A stretch of 64,000 nt of DNA from Actinokineospora alba. GTDB taxonomy: Bacteria > Actinomycetota > Actinomycetes > Mycobacteriales > Pseudonocardiaceae. The notes under the pieces are model-generated. The model ran no database searches. It was not told the DNA's origin and worked only from the letters and a program-made list of their open reading frames with translations. Below are positions 53,634 through 61,177 of the stretch, one piece after another. The stretch lies in NCBI RefSeq assembly GCF_004362515.1, contig NZ_SNXU01000001.1, positions 3,472,001 through 3,536,000 of the forward strand, written 5' to 3'. Made by a program: the position numbers and the translations under genes. Every line of letters starts with the position of its first letter. Position 1 is the first letter of the stretch.

Positions 53634-54134
53634 TCAGCCCCTGGGCGGCCGCGCCAAGACGAGCTGGGCGAGGAGGTCGCGACCCTGCTCCGCGGTCTTG
53701 GGCAGGCTGAGCACGTCGTAGCGGCGAGCCACGAGCTGGCTGTGCGAGACGAAGTCGCGCTTGCCCTTCGCCGGGCGGTACTTGAGGGCGGCGGACGCCA
53801 TGCCGAAGCCGAGGCCGGTGACCAGGCCGATGAGGATCGGCGGGAGGGCGCCACCTTGGGTGACCAGGCTCAGCAGCAGGCCGACCATCAGACCGAGCCA
53901 CGCGCCGGACGCGGCGCCCGCGCCGAGGACGCGGCCCCACGTCAGCTTGCCGTCCACCCGCTCGACGAGCATCGGGTCGATGCCGACGATGGTCAGCGTC
54001 TCGACCGGGAAGTCTTTGCGCGCCAAGTGGTCCACGGCGCGCTGGGCCTCGGCGTAGGAGTCGTAGGAGCCGATCGGCCAACCCTCGGGCAGCGTCGGAG
54101 TGGACACCTTGTTGGTGGGAGCGAACGCAGTCAT
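53634..54134 (-). CDS. General-stress-protein-like small membrane protein
   Basis: 166 residues from an ATG at 54134 with AGGTGAG just upstream. A short domain (IGSYDSYAEAQRAVDHLARKD, VETLTIVGIDP) is that of actinobacterial general stress proteins (GspM/17M-like). A Gly-rich hairpin of two membrane helices (GAWLGLMVGLLLSLVTQGG, ILIGLVTGLGFGMAS) follows. It is probably part of a stress regulon; the function is unknown. Confidence 0.75.
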   Translation of the reverse strand: MTAFAPTNKVSTPTLPEGWPIGSYDSYAEAQRAVDHLARKDFPVETLTIVGIDPMLVERVDGKLTWGRVLGAGAASGAWLGLMVGLLLSLVTQGGALPPILIGLVTGLGFGMASAALKYRPAKGKRDFVSHSQLVARRYDVLSLPKTAEQGRDLLAQLVLARPPRG

Positions 54135-54184
54135 TTTCTCACCTCTCGCATCCTCGACGGTACACCGTCGGTCACAACACGAAC

Positions 54185-54216
54185 GGCCCCTCGACCCGTG
54201 CATGGGTCGAGGGGCC
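54185..54216 (-). terminator. Rho-independent-like terminator of the cold-shock gene
   Basis: A perfect 13-bp stem (GGCCCCTCGACCC, loop GTGCAT, complement) lies 20 bases beyond the cold-shock stop on the minus strand and before the stress-protein gene. It has no strong U-tract, as usual in high-GC actinomycetes. Confidence 0.75.
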
Positions 54217-54235
54217 GGTAGTCCGTGGGTACTGC

Positions 54236-54436
54236 TTAGACGATGCGCACGCCGACGGCCTGCGGGCCCTTGGGGCCCTGGGTGATCTCGAACTCGACCT
54301 GCTGGTTCTCGTCCAGGCTGCGGAAGCCGTTGGAGTCGATCTCCGAGTAGTGGACGAACACGTCCGGGCCACCCTCATGCGCGATGAAGCCGAAACCCTT
54401 TTCGGCGTTGAACCACTTCACGGTTCCCTGAGTCAT
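54236..54436 (-). CDS. cspA: Cold-shock protein (CspA family)
   Basis: 66 residues, full length for the family. It begins MTQGTVKWFNAEKGFGFI, with the RNP1-like KGFGFI and RNP2-like VFVHY motifs. It is an OB-fold RNA/DNA chaperone. Its 3' end is followed by a strong terminator, so it is monocistronic. Confidence 0.97.
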   Translation of the reverse strand: MTQGTVKWFNAEKGFGFIAHEGGPDVFVHYSEIDSNGFRSLDENQQVEFEITQGPKGPQAVGVRIV

Positions 54437-54641
54437 TGAATTCTCCTACTTGTGGTGCTGGATCGGGTTCCGCGAACCGCGGTACCCGGGTCGGGTCAGA
54501 CGACGACATCTCCAGCTTGTCCAACAAGAGAGAGAGCGCCCGCAACCATCGTTTCCGCGAGCTTTGACACACGAACACAAAATTGACGACCATCAGCTTC
54601 AACCACCGGCGCCACCGGTTTGTTCCCGAAGGTGGCGCAGG

Positions 54642-55799
54642 TCACTGCCCAGCCGGGATGAGCCGCGCGTGCGGGTGCTCGGCGGCGCGGCCCTGGAAGG
54701 CCAGGATGCTCGGGTTGCGGATGACCCCGTCGCGGATCTCGATGGCCCGGCCGATGGTGGGGTCGGCCTCCCAGGCCGCCGGTCCCGACAGCACGGTCCG
54801 CAGGTGGGGGAGCAGCGCCTCGCTGATCTCCCAGGTGGCGGCGTCCCACAGGTGCGACGGGCTGTGGTCGACGGCGTAGTAGCGGACCCGGTCGCCCACG
54901 GTGAACATCGGCTCGGTGAACGTCGTCGGCATGGCCCAGCTGAAGCCCATCGCCTCGTCGCAGGAGACGTCGATGATGAGGCTGCGCGGGGCGAACCGGT
55001 CGAGGTCCTCCTCCATCAGGAACATCAGCGGCGCGTCGGTGTCCTGCAGCACGCAGTTGACGACGATGTCGTGCTCGGCGAGGAAGTCGGCCAGCGGCTT
55101 GCGGCCGCTGTCGGTCAGCGCGTGGCTGCCGCGCGGGTCGGTGTCGTCGCTCTCCAGGTGGACGATGTTCGCCGAGTGGATCGGCGAGCTGACCGCGGTG
55201 ACGCCCCGGCCGGTGAGGATGTGCACGTCGTGCACGCCGTGGGCGTTGAGCGCGGTGACCGCGCCGCGGGCGGTGGCGCCGAAGCCGATGACGACCGCGC
55301 GCAGCCTGCGGCCGTAGTCGCCGGTGCTCCCGGTGAGCTGCAGCGCGTGCATCACCGAGCAGTAGCCCGCGAGTTCGTTGTTCTTGTGGAACACGTGCAG
55401 GTTGAACCGGCCGTCGCTGGTCCAGTGGTTCATCGCCTCGAACGCGATCAGGGTCAGCTTGCGGTCGATCGCCGACTGGGTGACCGCCGCGTCCTGCACG
55501 CAGTGCGGCCAGCCCCAGAGCACCTGTCCCTCGCGCAGGGTGTCGACGTCTTTGGCCAGCGGCTTGGGGTTGAGGATGACGTCGCACTCGGCGAGCAGCC
55601 ACTCGCGCGAGCGGATGCCCGCCACGAGCGGCGCCAGTTCCTCGTCGGGGACGTCGAAGCGTTCGCCGTATCCGGTCTCGAGGTACATCCGCGCGCGCAG
55701 GTCGGCGTCGATCCGGTCGAAGTGCAGCGGGTGGATCGGCCGCCGGTGTTCGTTCTCCTTGCTGGACTGGGAAAGGATGCCGAGAGTGAGTAGTGCCAT
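54642..55799 (-). CDS. N5-(carboxyethyl)ornithine synthase-like / alanine-dehydrogenase-fold protein
   Basis: 385 residues from an ATG at 55799; a start 13 codons earlier is less likely. The N-terminus LGILSQSSKENEHRRPIHP and the run CDVILNPKP...GQVLWGWPHCVQ match carboxyethylornithine synthase more than alanine dehydrogenase. A Rossmann motif GFGATARGAV (NAD(P)-binding) is in the second half. The family condenses an amino acid with pyruvate and reduces it, giving opine-like products. No opine transporter is adjacent; the substrate is inferred. Confidence 0.7.
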   Translation of the reverse strand: MALLTLGILSQSSKENEHRRPIHPLHFDRIDADLRARMYLETGYGERFDVPDEELAPLVAGIRSREWLLAECDVILNPKPLAKDVDTLREGQVLWGWPHCVQDAAVTQSAIDRKLTLIAFEAMNHWTSDGRFNLHVFHKNNELAGYCSVMHALQLTGSTGDYGRRLRAVVIGFGATARGAVTALNAHGVHDVHILTGRGVTAVSSPIHSANIVHLESDDTDPRGSHALTDSGRKPLADFLAEHDIVVNCVLQDTDAPLMFLMEEDLDRFAPRSLIIDVSCDEAMGFSWAMPTTFTEPMFTVGDRVRYYAVDHSPSHLWDAATWEISEALLPHLRTVLSGPAAWEADPTIGRAIEIRDGVIRNPSILAFQGRAAEHPHARLIPAGQ

Positions 55800-55815
55800 C
55801 GAGATGGACTTCCGT

Positions 55816-56271
55816 TCAGAATGGGGTGATCGAGGCAAGAAGTTGTTCGGCGTCGGCGACGCAGTCCGCCGCGGCCACCGTGTCCAGTGCCTTGTTCGCG
55901 AGGTCGGCGGCGGCGTGCGCGGGTACGACCAGCAGCGTGAACCGGCGGAGATTCGGTCCGATGAGGACGATCGTGTGCGCGTTCATCGCGCGGAAACCCT
56001 GCAGCCGCACGGTGTTCTCGCCCACGAGGAGCTGGTCGGGCGCGGTGTCCCACGACCCGCGGCTGTAGCCGATCCGGTCGACCGGGCCGGACCGCTCGGC
56101 GAGGCTGGAGATCAGCGCGGAGAACTCCTCGACGGGTTCGCGGGAGCGGGGCCACCAGCCGCCGTCGAAGAATCCCTTTGTCGCGTCCGCGGGTTTCATG
56201 GTGATCCGGGCGTCGGTGCGCTCGGTGAACGCTCTGGCCGTGGCGCGGTGGTCGAATTGGCCGGACGTCAT
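55816..56271 (-). CDS. DUF5994 family protein
   Basis: 151 residues from an ATG at 56271 (the frame reaches 56319). The run ITMKPADATKGFFDGGWWPRS, followed by RIGYSRGSWD and LQGFRAMNAHTIVLIG, is the pattern I associate with DUF5994, a short actinobacterial family without known function. It ends 17 bases before the dehydrogenase start on the same strand; a shared transcript is likely. Confidence 0.72.
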   Translation of the reverse strand: MTSGQFDHRATARAFTERTDARITMKPADATKGFFDGGWWPRSREPVEEFSALISSLAERSGPVDRIGYSRGSWDTAPDQLLVGENTVRLQGFRAMNAHTIVLIGPNLRRFTLLVVPAHAAADLANKALDTVAAADCVADAEQLLASITPF

Positions 56272-56429
56272 GCCGGCGCTCCTGTCCCCGGGCTTTGCGA
56301 CCGGCTGGCGCTGCGGCATCGGTCACTACGGTCGCGTCACAACGGTCGCGTCACTGCGATGGCCGACGTGCGCGAGGCACCGGCCCACTCAGTTTACGCT
56401 GGTTTACCGATAAAAGGGTGTCGCCGTGG

Positions 56430-57218
56430 TCACCGACCGTGCACGTCGTCGTCGCGGTAGCGCGGGACGACCGAGAACACCTCGAGGTCGCGGGGTGTGC
56501 CCTTCGCCCGGAAGCGGCGGCGGCGCCGGATCGTGTAGCGGTCGGTGTCGACGTTGGCCAGCGCCGGCCCGGACACGAGCACCTCGCCACTGCCCGCCGC
56601 GGCGGCGACCCGGGCGGCGACGTTGACGTCGACGCCGAGGTAGTCGGTGCCGACCCGGCGGGGCGTGCCGGAGTGCAACCCGGTGCGCAGCTGCGGGCGG
56701 TAGCCCTCGATGGTGATGGCGCTGATCGCCGTGCACGCCTCGTAGGCGGCGTCGATGGCGGGCCCGGTATCGCGGAAGACGGCCATCACCCCGTCCCCGA
56801 GCGACTTGACGACGGTGCCCCCGTGCTGGGCGATGACCTTGTCGCTGGCGTGGCCGACCTCGCCGAGCAGCCGCAGCACCTGGTCGTCGCCCGCCTCCAG
56901 CGCCCAACTGGAGAAGCCGACGAGATCGGTGAACAGGATGGTCACCTCGGCGCCGTCGGCGGCCACGCCGCCGGACCCGCTGAGCGCCTGCCACACCTGC
57001 ACCGCGGTGAGGCCGAGTTCCCGCACGGCGCTGGGCTGGTCGGCCCTGGCCTGGCTGATGAGCCGGGCGACGCGGTCCGACGGGCGGTCGCCGATCGCGG
57101 GGGCCAGGTGGCCGGGAGCGAGCCGTCGGACCGTCCGCACGGTCTTGAGGACGCCTACGTGCTGGTCCGACGCACGCAACAACCGCCTCAGCCGGACCCA
57201 GGCGCGTTCTTCGCTCAC
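56430..57218 (-). CDS. Class III adenylate/guanylate cyclase
   Basis: 262 residues. About 85 helical residues precede a class III cyclase domain with metal-binding Asp in ILFTDLVGFSS, GDGVMAVF and the transition-state region DVNVAARVA. There is no membrane segment, so it is cytoplasmic. It should make cAMP from ATP; the purine-selecting residue is not certain by eye. The short C-terminus (RRRRRFRAKG) is the usual exit of the catalytic domain. Confidence 0.9.
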   Translation of the reverse strand: MSEERAWVRLRRLLRASDQHVGVLKTVRTVRRLAPGHLAPAIGDRPSDRVARLISQARADQPSAVRELGLTAVQVWQALSGSGGVAADGAEVTILFTDLVGFSSWALEAGDDQVLRLLGEVGHASDKVIAQHGGTVVKSLGDGVMAVFRDTGPAIDAAYEACTAISAITIEGYRPQLRTGLHSGTPRRVGTDYLGVDVNVAARVAAAAGSGEVLVSGPALANVDTDRYTIRRRRRFRAKGTPRDLEVFSVVPRYRDDDVHGR

Positions 57219-57301
57219 ACCGAAAACCCTACGGGCTCACGGCCGTCCGGCGGTGTGATCCTTATCGGGCCGTGTCGGGTCGGGTGGCGGATACTCGGGC
57301 C

Positions 57302-57562
57302 ATGGCTGACGACGACAACCGGGACTTCGCCATCTATCAGGCCCTCAAGGCGGTCGACGAGGTCGCCGCGGCTCTGCAGACCTACCTCGTCGAGGGGCAG
57401 GGCGCCGAGTTGGACCGCGAGGCCGTGCGCAGCACCTCCACCAACTCCCTCACGCTGCTGCGCCAGGCCCGCGAGCGGCTGGGGGAGGGGCTGCGGGCGA
57501 TCGGCGCCGACCGTATCTCCGACTCGGACGGAATTTCGCTGCGAAATGTCCGCCCGGAGTGA
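57302..57562 (+). CDS. Small uncharacterised protein
   Basis: 86 residues starting MADDDNRDFAIYQALKAV. Mostly helical and acidic, with no Cys and no membrane segment. I do not recognise the family. It lies divergent to the cyclase and 74 bases before the VOC-domain gene. Confidence 0.5.
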   Translation: MADDDNRDFAIYQALKAVDEVAAALQTYLVEGQGAELDREAVRSTSTNSLTLLRQARERLGEGLRAIGADRISDSDGISLRNVRPE

Positions 57563-57636
57563 CTTGAGGACTGAACCTGTCCGCAACGGTCGGTAGCTTG
57601 GATATGTCAACGAGCGCGACCGAAAGAGGACAGACC

Positions 57637-58005
57637 ATGGACTGCAAGCTGGAACTGGTGGCGGTGCCCGTGTCCGATGTGGACCGGGCGAAGGCGTTCT
57701 ACACCGACCAGGTCGGCTTCGTCGCCGACCACGACCACCGGGTCAGCGAAGACATCCGATTCGTGCAGCTCACCCCACGCGGGTCGGCGTGCTCGATCGC
57801 CATCGGCACCGGGCTCACCCAGGCGGCGCCGGGCTCGGTCGAGGGGCTGCAGGTCGTGGTGGCCGACATCGACGTGGCGCGGGCCGACCTGGTCGCGAAC
57901 GGAGTCGAGGCGAGCGAGGTCCACGACTTCCCGTGGGGCCGGTTCGTGTTCTTCAGCGACCCCGACGGAAATGGCTGGGCGGTGCAGCAGATGGTCAAGC
58001 CGTAG
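57637..58005 (+). CDS. VOC-superfamily (glyoxalase-like) protein
   Basis: 122 residues from an ATG with AGAGGA seven bases upstream. Two babab modules are visible: LVAVPVSDVDRAKAFYTDQV and GLQVVVADIDVARADLVANG, with a closing FFSDPDGNGWAVQQ, the usual metal-site Glu replaced by Gln-Gln. The VOC fold serves glyoxalases, dioxygenases and antibiotic-binding proteins; the role here is unknown. Confidence 0.87.
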   Translation: MDCKLELVAVPVSDVDRAKAFYTDQVGFVADHDHRVSEDIRFVQLTPRGSACSIAIGTGLTQAAPGSVEGLQVVVADIDVARADLVANGVEASEVHDFPWGRFVFFSDPDGNGWAVQQMVKP

Positions 58006-58073
58006 GTGTAACACCCGCTATCGCCCGATCGAGTGACAAGGGAGGGGGCAAAGAAGGGAAGGGCGATGAGCCC

Positions 58074-59654
58074 ATGCCAAGACGAGCCCATTCAGTGTCA
58101 CTCGCCGCTATCGCGGTAGCCGGTCTGACCGTCACGTTCGCGGTGGCGCCCGCCGCGGCCGTGGTCGGCCCGCTCAGCCAGGCGAGCGGGCCGAGCCCGT
58201 TCGCGCCGGGCTGCCACGGGGCGCCGCAGAACGGCACCCTGTACGTCGGTTCCGAAGTGGAGCCGTGGGTGGATGTCGATCCGACGAACCCGAACAGGCT
58301 CATCGGCGTGTACCAGCAGGACCGCTTCTCCGGTGGCGGCGCGAGCGGACTGGGCACCAGTGTGTCCGCCGACGGCGGCCTCTCGTGGACCCAGCTTCCC
58401 CTGGCCGCGCTGCCGAAGTTCTCCCGCTGCGCGGGCGCCGCGCCCGGCGGGGTCGCCGACTACGAACGCGCTACGGACCCGTGGGTCACGTTCGGCCCCG
58501 ACGGGCACGCCTACCAGATGAGCCTGTCGTTCAACGACACCCGCGACCTGGCCAACGCCATGCTCGTGAGCGAGTCCCTCGACGGCGGCCTGACCTGGGG
58601 CCCGCCCCAGGAGCTCATCCGCGACACCAACCCGCACGTGTTCAACGACAAGAACTCGATGACCGCGGACCCGCACGACCCGAGTCTGGTCTACGGGATC
58701 TGGGACCGGCTGGTCTTCCCGAACGAGCGTGCGGGCGGGGTGTCCTTCCTGACCGCCGCCGCGTTCGTCGGCCCGACCTACTTCACCCGCACGACGAACG
58801 GCGGGGCCAGTTGGGAGCCCGCGCGCAACATTTTCGACCCGGGCCAGAACGACCAGACCATCGGCAACCAGATCTCGGTCACCGGTGAGGGCGACCTGGT
58901 CAACGTCATGACCGTGTTCCGCAATGACAACAAGCAAGGCCGCAAGGGCGGCACGATCTCGGTGCTGCGCTCCGAGGACAAGGGCGCGTCCTGGAGCGGG
59001 GAGATTCCCGTCGACCGCCTCGGCACGGTCGGGGTCCGCGATCCCCGCGACGGAGCGCCGGTCCGCACCGGCGACATCATCCCGTCGATCGCGACCGACG
59101 AGCGGCCGGGCCGCGACGAGGTCTACGTGGTGTGGCAGGACGCCCGGTGGACCGGCTTCCAGCGCGACCAGATCGCGTTCTCGAAGTCGACCGACGGCGG
59201 ACTCACCTGGACGCCCGCCGTGCGGATCAACGCGGTCGAGACAACCCAGGCGTTCACCCCGGCCATCGAGGTCGACGACGAGGGCAACATCGCCGTCCTG
59301 CACTACGACTTCCGCAACGACACGACCGCGGACACCCCGCTGGTCACCGACGTCTGGATCCTGCGGTCGAGCGACGGCGGAGCCAGTTGGAGCGAGGAGC
59401 GCGTCTCCCCGTTCTCGTTCGACATGCGCCAGGCGCCCGTCGCACGGGGCTTCTTCGTCGGCGACTACATCGGGCTCGGGGCGACCGGCACGACGTTCAA
59501 GCCGTTCTGGACGATGTCCACTCCGGCGACTGACACGTTCAGCACCACGGTCGCGGCGCCGTTCGCGCCGGTGACGATCACCCCGGAAGCGTCGCCCGCC
59601 GGCTTGAGCGGCGCGGCCTTCCCCGCCCACCGGGGCAAGCCGACACCGCGCTGA
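58074..59654 (+). CDS. Secreted sialidase-fold (BNR/Asp-box) protein
   Basis: 526 residues with a signal peptide (AAIAVAGLTVTFAVAPAAA). Asp-box repeats of the type S-x-D-x-G-x-x-W occur several times: SADGGLSW, SLDGGLTW, TNGGASW, STDGGLTW and SSDGGASW, which form a six-bladed propeller. The family includes exo-sialidases and related glycan-binding or lyase proteins; the sialidase catalytic Tyr/Glu and arginine triad cannot be assigned by eye. It may degrade or bind external glycans. A terminator-like hairpin follows. Confidence 0.8.
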   Translation: MPRRAHSVSLAAIAVAGLTVTFAVAPAAAVVGPLSQASGPSPFAPGCHGAPQNGTLYVGSEVEPWVDVDPTNPNRLIGVYQQDRFSGGGASGLGTSVSADGGLSWTQLPLAALPKFSRCAGAAPGGVADYERATDPWVTFGPDGHAYQMSLSFNDTRDLANAMLVSESLDGGLTWGPPQELIRDTNPHVFNDKNSMTADPHDPSLVYGIWDRLVFPNERAGGVSFLTAAAFVGPTYFTRTTNGGASWEPARNIFDPGQNDQTIGNQISVTGEGDLVNVMTVFRNDNKQGRKGGTISVLRSEDKGASWSGEIPVDRLGTVGVRDPRDGAPVRTGDIIPSIATDERPGRDEVYVVWQDARWTGFQRDQIAFSKSTDGGLTWTPAVRINAVETTQAFTPAIEVDDEGNIAVLHYDFRNDTTADTPLVTDVWILRSSDGGASWSEERVSPFSFDMRQAPVARGFFVGDYIGLGATGTTFKPFWTMSTPATDTFSTTVAAPFAPVTITPEASPAGLSGAAFPAHRGKPTPR

Positions 59655-59696
59655 GTCCCTCGACTGGAGGCACCTCCGGGCATTGCACGGCACGGG

Positions 59697-59728
59697 TACC
59701 CGGCAACCGGTCCATCGGCTGCCGGGTA
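59697..59728 (+). terminator. Terminator-like hairpin after the sialidase-fold gene
   Basis: Arms TACCCGGCAACCG (59697-59709) and CGGCTGCCGGGTA (59716-59728) pair with one G-U and a six-base loop, 43 bases past the stop. The rest of the 371-base gap to 60025 holds no clear gene; it has short repeated cggggcgactc-type blocks near 59760-59790. Confidence 0.65.
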
Positions 59729-60031
59729 GTGGTGCGCGAATGTCGAACTCGCTTGCCGGACGGGGCGACTCACTTGCCCGGAGGGGCGACTCGCGGGTGG
59801 GTGGGATCGGGGCTGGGGGCCCGCCCGCGCGAGGGCTTGCGGGCGGGCGCCGACGCGCCGGCTACCCCCTGCCGATAGCCGGCGCGGTTCCAGCGCGCGC
59901 TTGGAGAACCAGGCGCGAGGTCGACTGTAGGGCGGATTCCGGGACTTTCGCGGGCGGCCACCGGACGATGTCGTCAACAGGACACCTGCGGTGGGGGCGC
60001 CTGCGCGGATGCTGTCTCCTACGGTGTGCCC

Positions 60032-61042
60032 ATGGCGTATCTGCTCGAACCGGTCGGACTCAGCGAGTCCGACAACTCGGTGTACCTGGCCCTCGTGGCC
60101 TGCCCGAAGGCCTCACTGGCCGAGTTGGCCGACCGGCTGCGCACGCCGGTGGGCTCGGTACGCCGCGCCATGGCCCGGCTGGTCGCGGCCGGGCTGGTGA
60201 CCAAGATGCTGACCCGGCCGACCCGCTACCTTCCCGCCCCGCCGGACGCCGCCGTGGAAGCTCTCATCGTGCGCCGCCAGCGGGAACTGCAGGATCTCTG
60301 CATCGCGGCGAGCGAACTGGCGCTGCGGCTGCAGGACACGCCGTCGCCCGGGCCGGTCGGTCTTGTCGAGCTCATCGAGGGCCGCGACGTCATCCAGGGC
60401 CACCTGGACCGGACCCAGGCGAACGCGCGGGAAGAGGTGTTGATCATCGATGCGCCCCCCTACCTGCAGGGGATGCCCGTGCGCAACGCCGGGGAACTGA
60501 CCAATCTCGCCCGCGGCGTACGTCATCGCTCGATCTACCACCGGCCGTCCCTGGAGGAGCCCGGCCACTTCGACCAGTTGGTCGAGTGCGTCCGGGCGGG
60601 CGAGCAGGCGCGCACGCTCATCTCGGTGTCGATGAAGATGCAGATCGTGGACCGCGAGATCGCGATCATCCCGGTGTCGTTCACCCACACCGAGACGTTC
60701 ACCCGGCTGCTCGTGCATGCCTCCCCGATGCTCGACGCGCTCGTGCAGTGCTTCGAATCCCTTTGGCACCAAGCGGTTCCCGTCGCCATGTCGGCGGGCG
60801 ACGCCGTCGCGCCCACCGACGACGGCGACCCGACCGACCGGGACCGGGCGCTGCTCACCCTGCTCGCCACCGGGATGAAGGACCGCGCCATCGCCAAGAC
60901 GCTCGGCATCACCGAGCGCACGCTGAGCCGCCACATCCGCGAGCTGATGGACACCCTGGAGGCCGACACGCGCTTCCAGGCGGGCATCCAGGCAGCCCAG
61001 CTCGGCTGGCTGCGTACCCAGGAAAGTTCTGGGAACGAATAG
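60032..61042 (+). CDS. TrmB-like / LuxR-type HTH regulator
   Basis: 336 residues from ATG 60032 (GTG 60026 is also possible; no clear Shine-Dalgarno). The first ~65 residues are a TrmB-like winged helix (LAELADRLRTPVGSVRRAM). The middle domain has the phospholipase-D-like sensor seen in such regulators (ANAREEVLIIDAPPY). The C-terminal LuxR helix-turn-helix is LLATGMKDRAIAKTLGITER. This layout is common in Pseudonocardiales and Streptomyces and controls neighbouring secreted or metabolic genes. The secreted peptidase gene 135 bases downstream is the likely target. Confidence 0.8.
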   Translation: MAYLLEPVGLSESDNSVYLALVACPKASLAELADRLRTPVGSVRRAMARLVAAGLVTKMLTRPTRYLPAPPDAAVEALIVRRQRELQDLCIAASELALRLQDTPSPGPVGLVELIEGRDVIQGHLDRTQANAREEVLIIDAPPYLQGMPVRNAGELTNLARGVRHRSIYHRPSLEEPGHFDQLVECVRAGEQARTLISVSMKMQIVDREIAIIPVSFTHTETFTRLLVHASPMLDALVQCFESLWHQAVPVAMSAGDAVAPTDDGDPTDRDRALLTLLATGMKDRAIAKTLGITERTLSRHIRELMDTLEADTRFQAGIQAAQLGWLRTQESSGNE

Positions 61043-61117
61043 TCACGTCCGGTATCGGACATTGGCTGGTTTTTCCCCTTACGCCGGGCTGAACGCGCCC
61101 ATACCGTTCGCCCATTC

Positions 61118-61152
61118 GTGTACGCCGCGAGGGATTTTCACTGTGCGTACAC
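61118..61152. promoter_or_regulatory. 8-bp inverted repeat upstream of the peptidase gene
   Basis: GTGTACGC (61118-61125) and GCGTACAC (61145-61152) form an inverted repeat with a 19-base spacer, ending 25 bases before the peptidase ATG. It could be an operator, perhaps for the regulator encoded just upstream. Confidence 0.4.
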
Positions 61153-61177
61153 GCCCTGCGTAAGAAAGTGGCGTCGA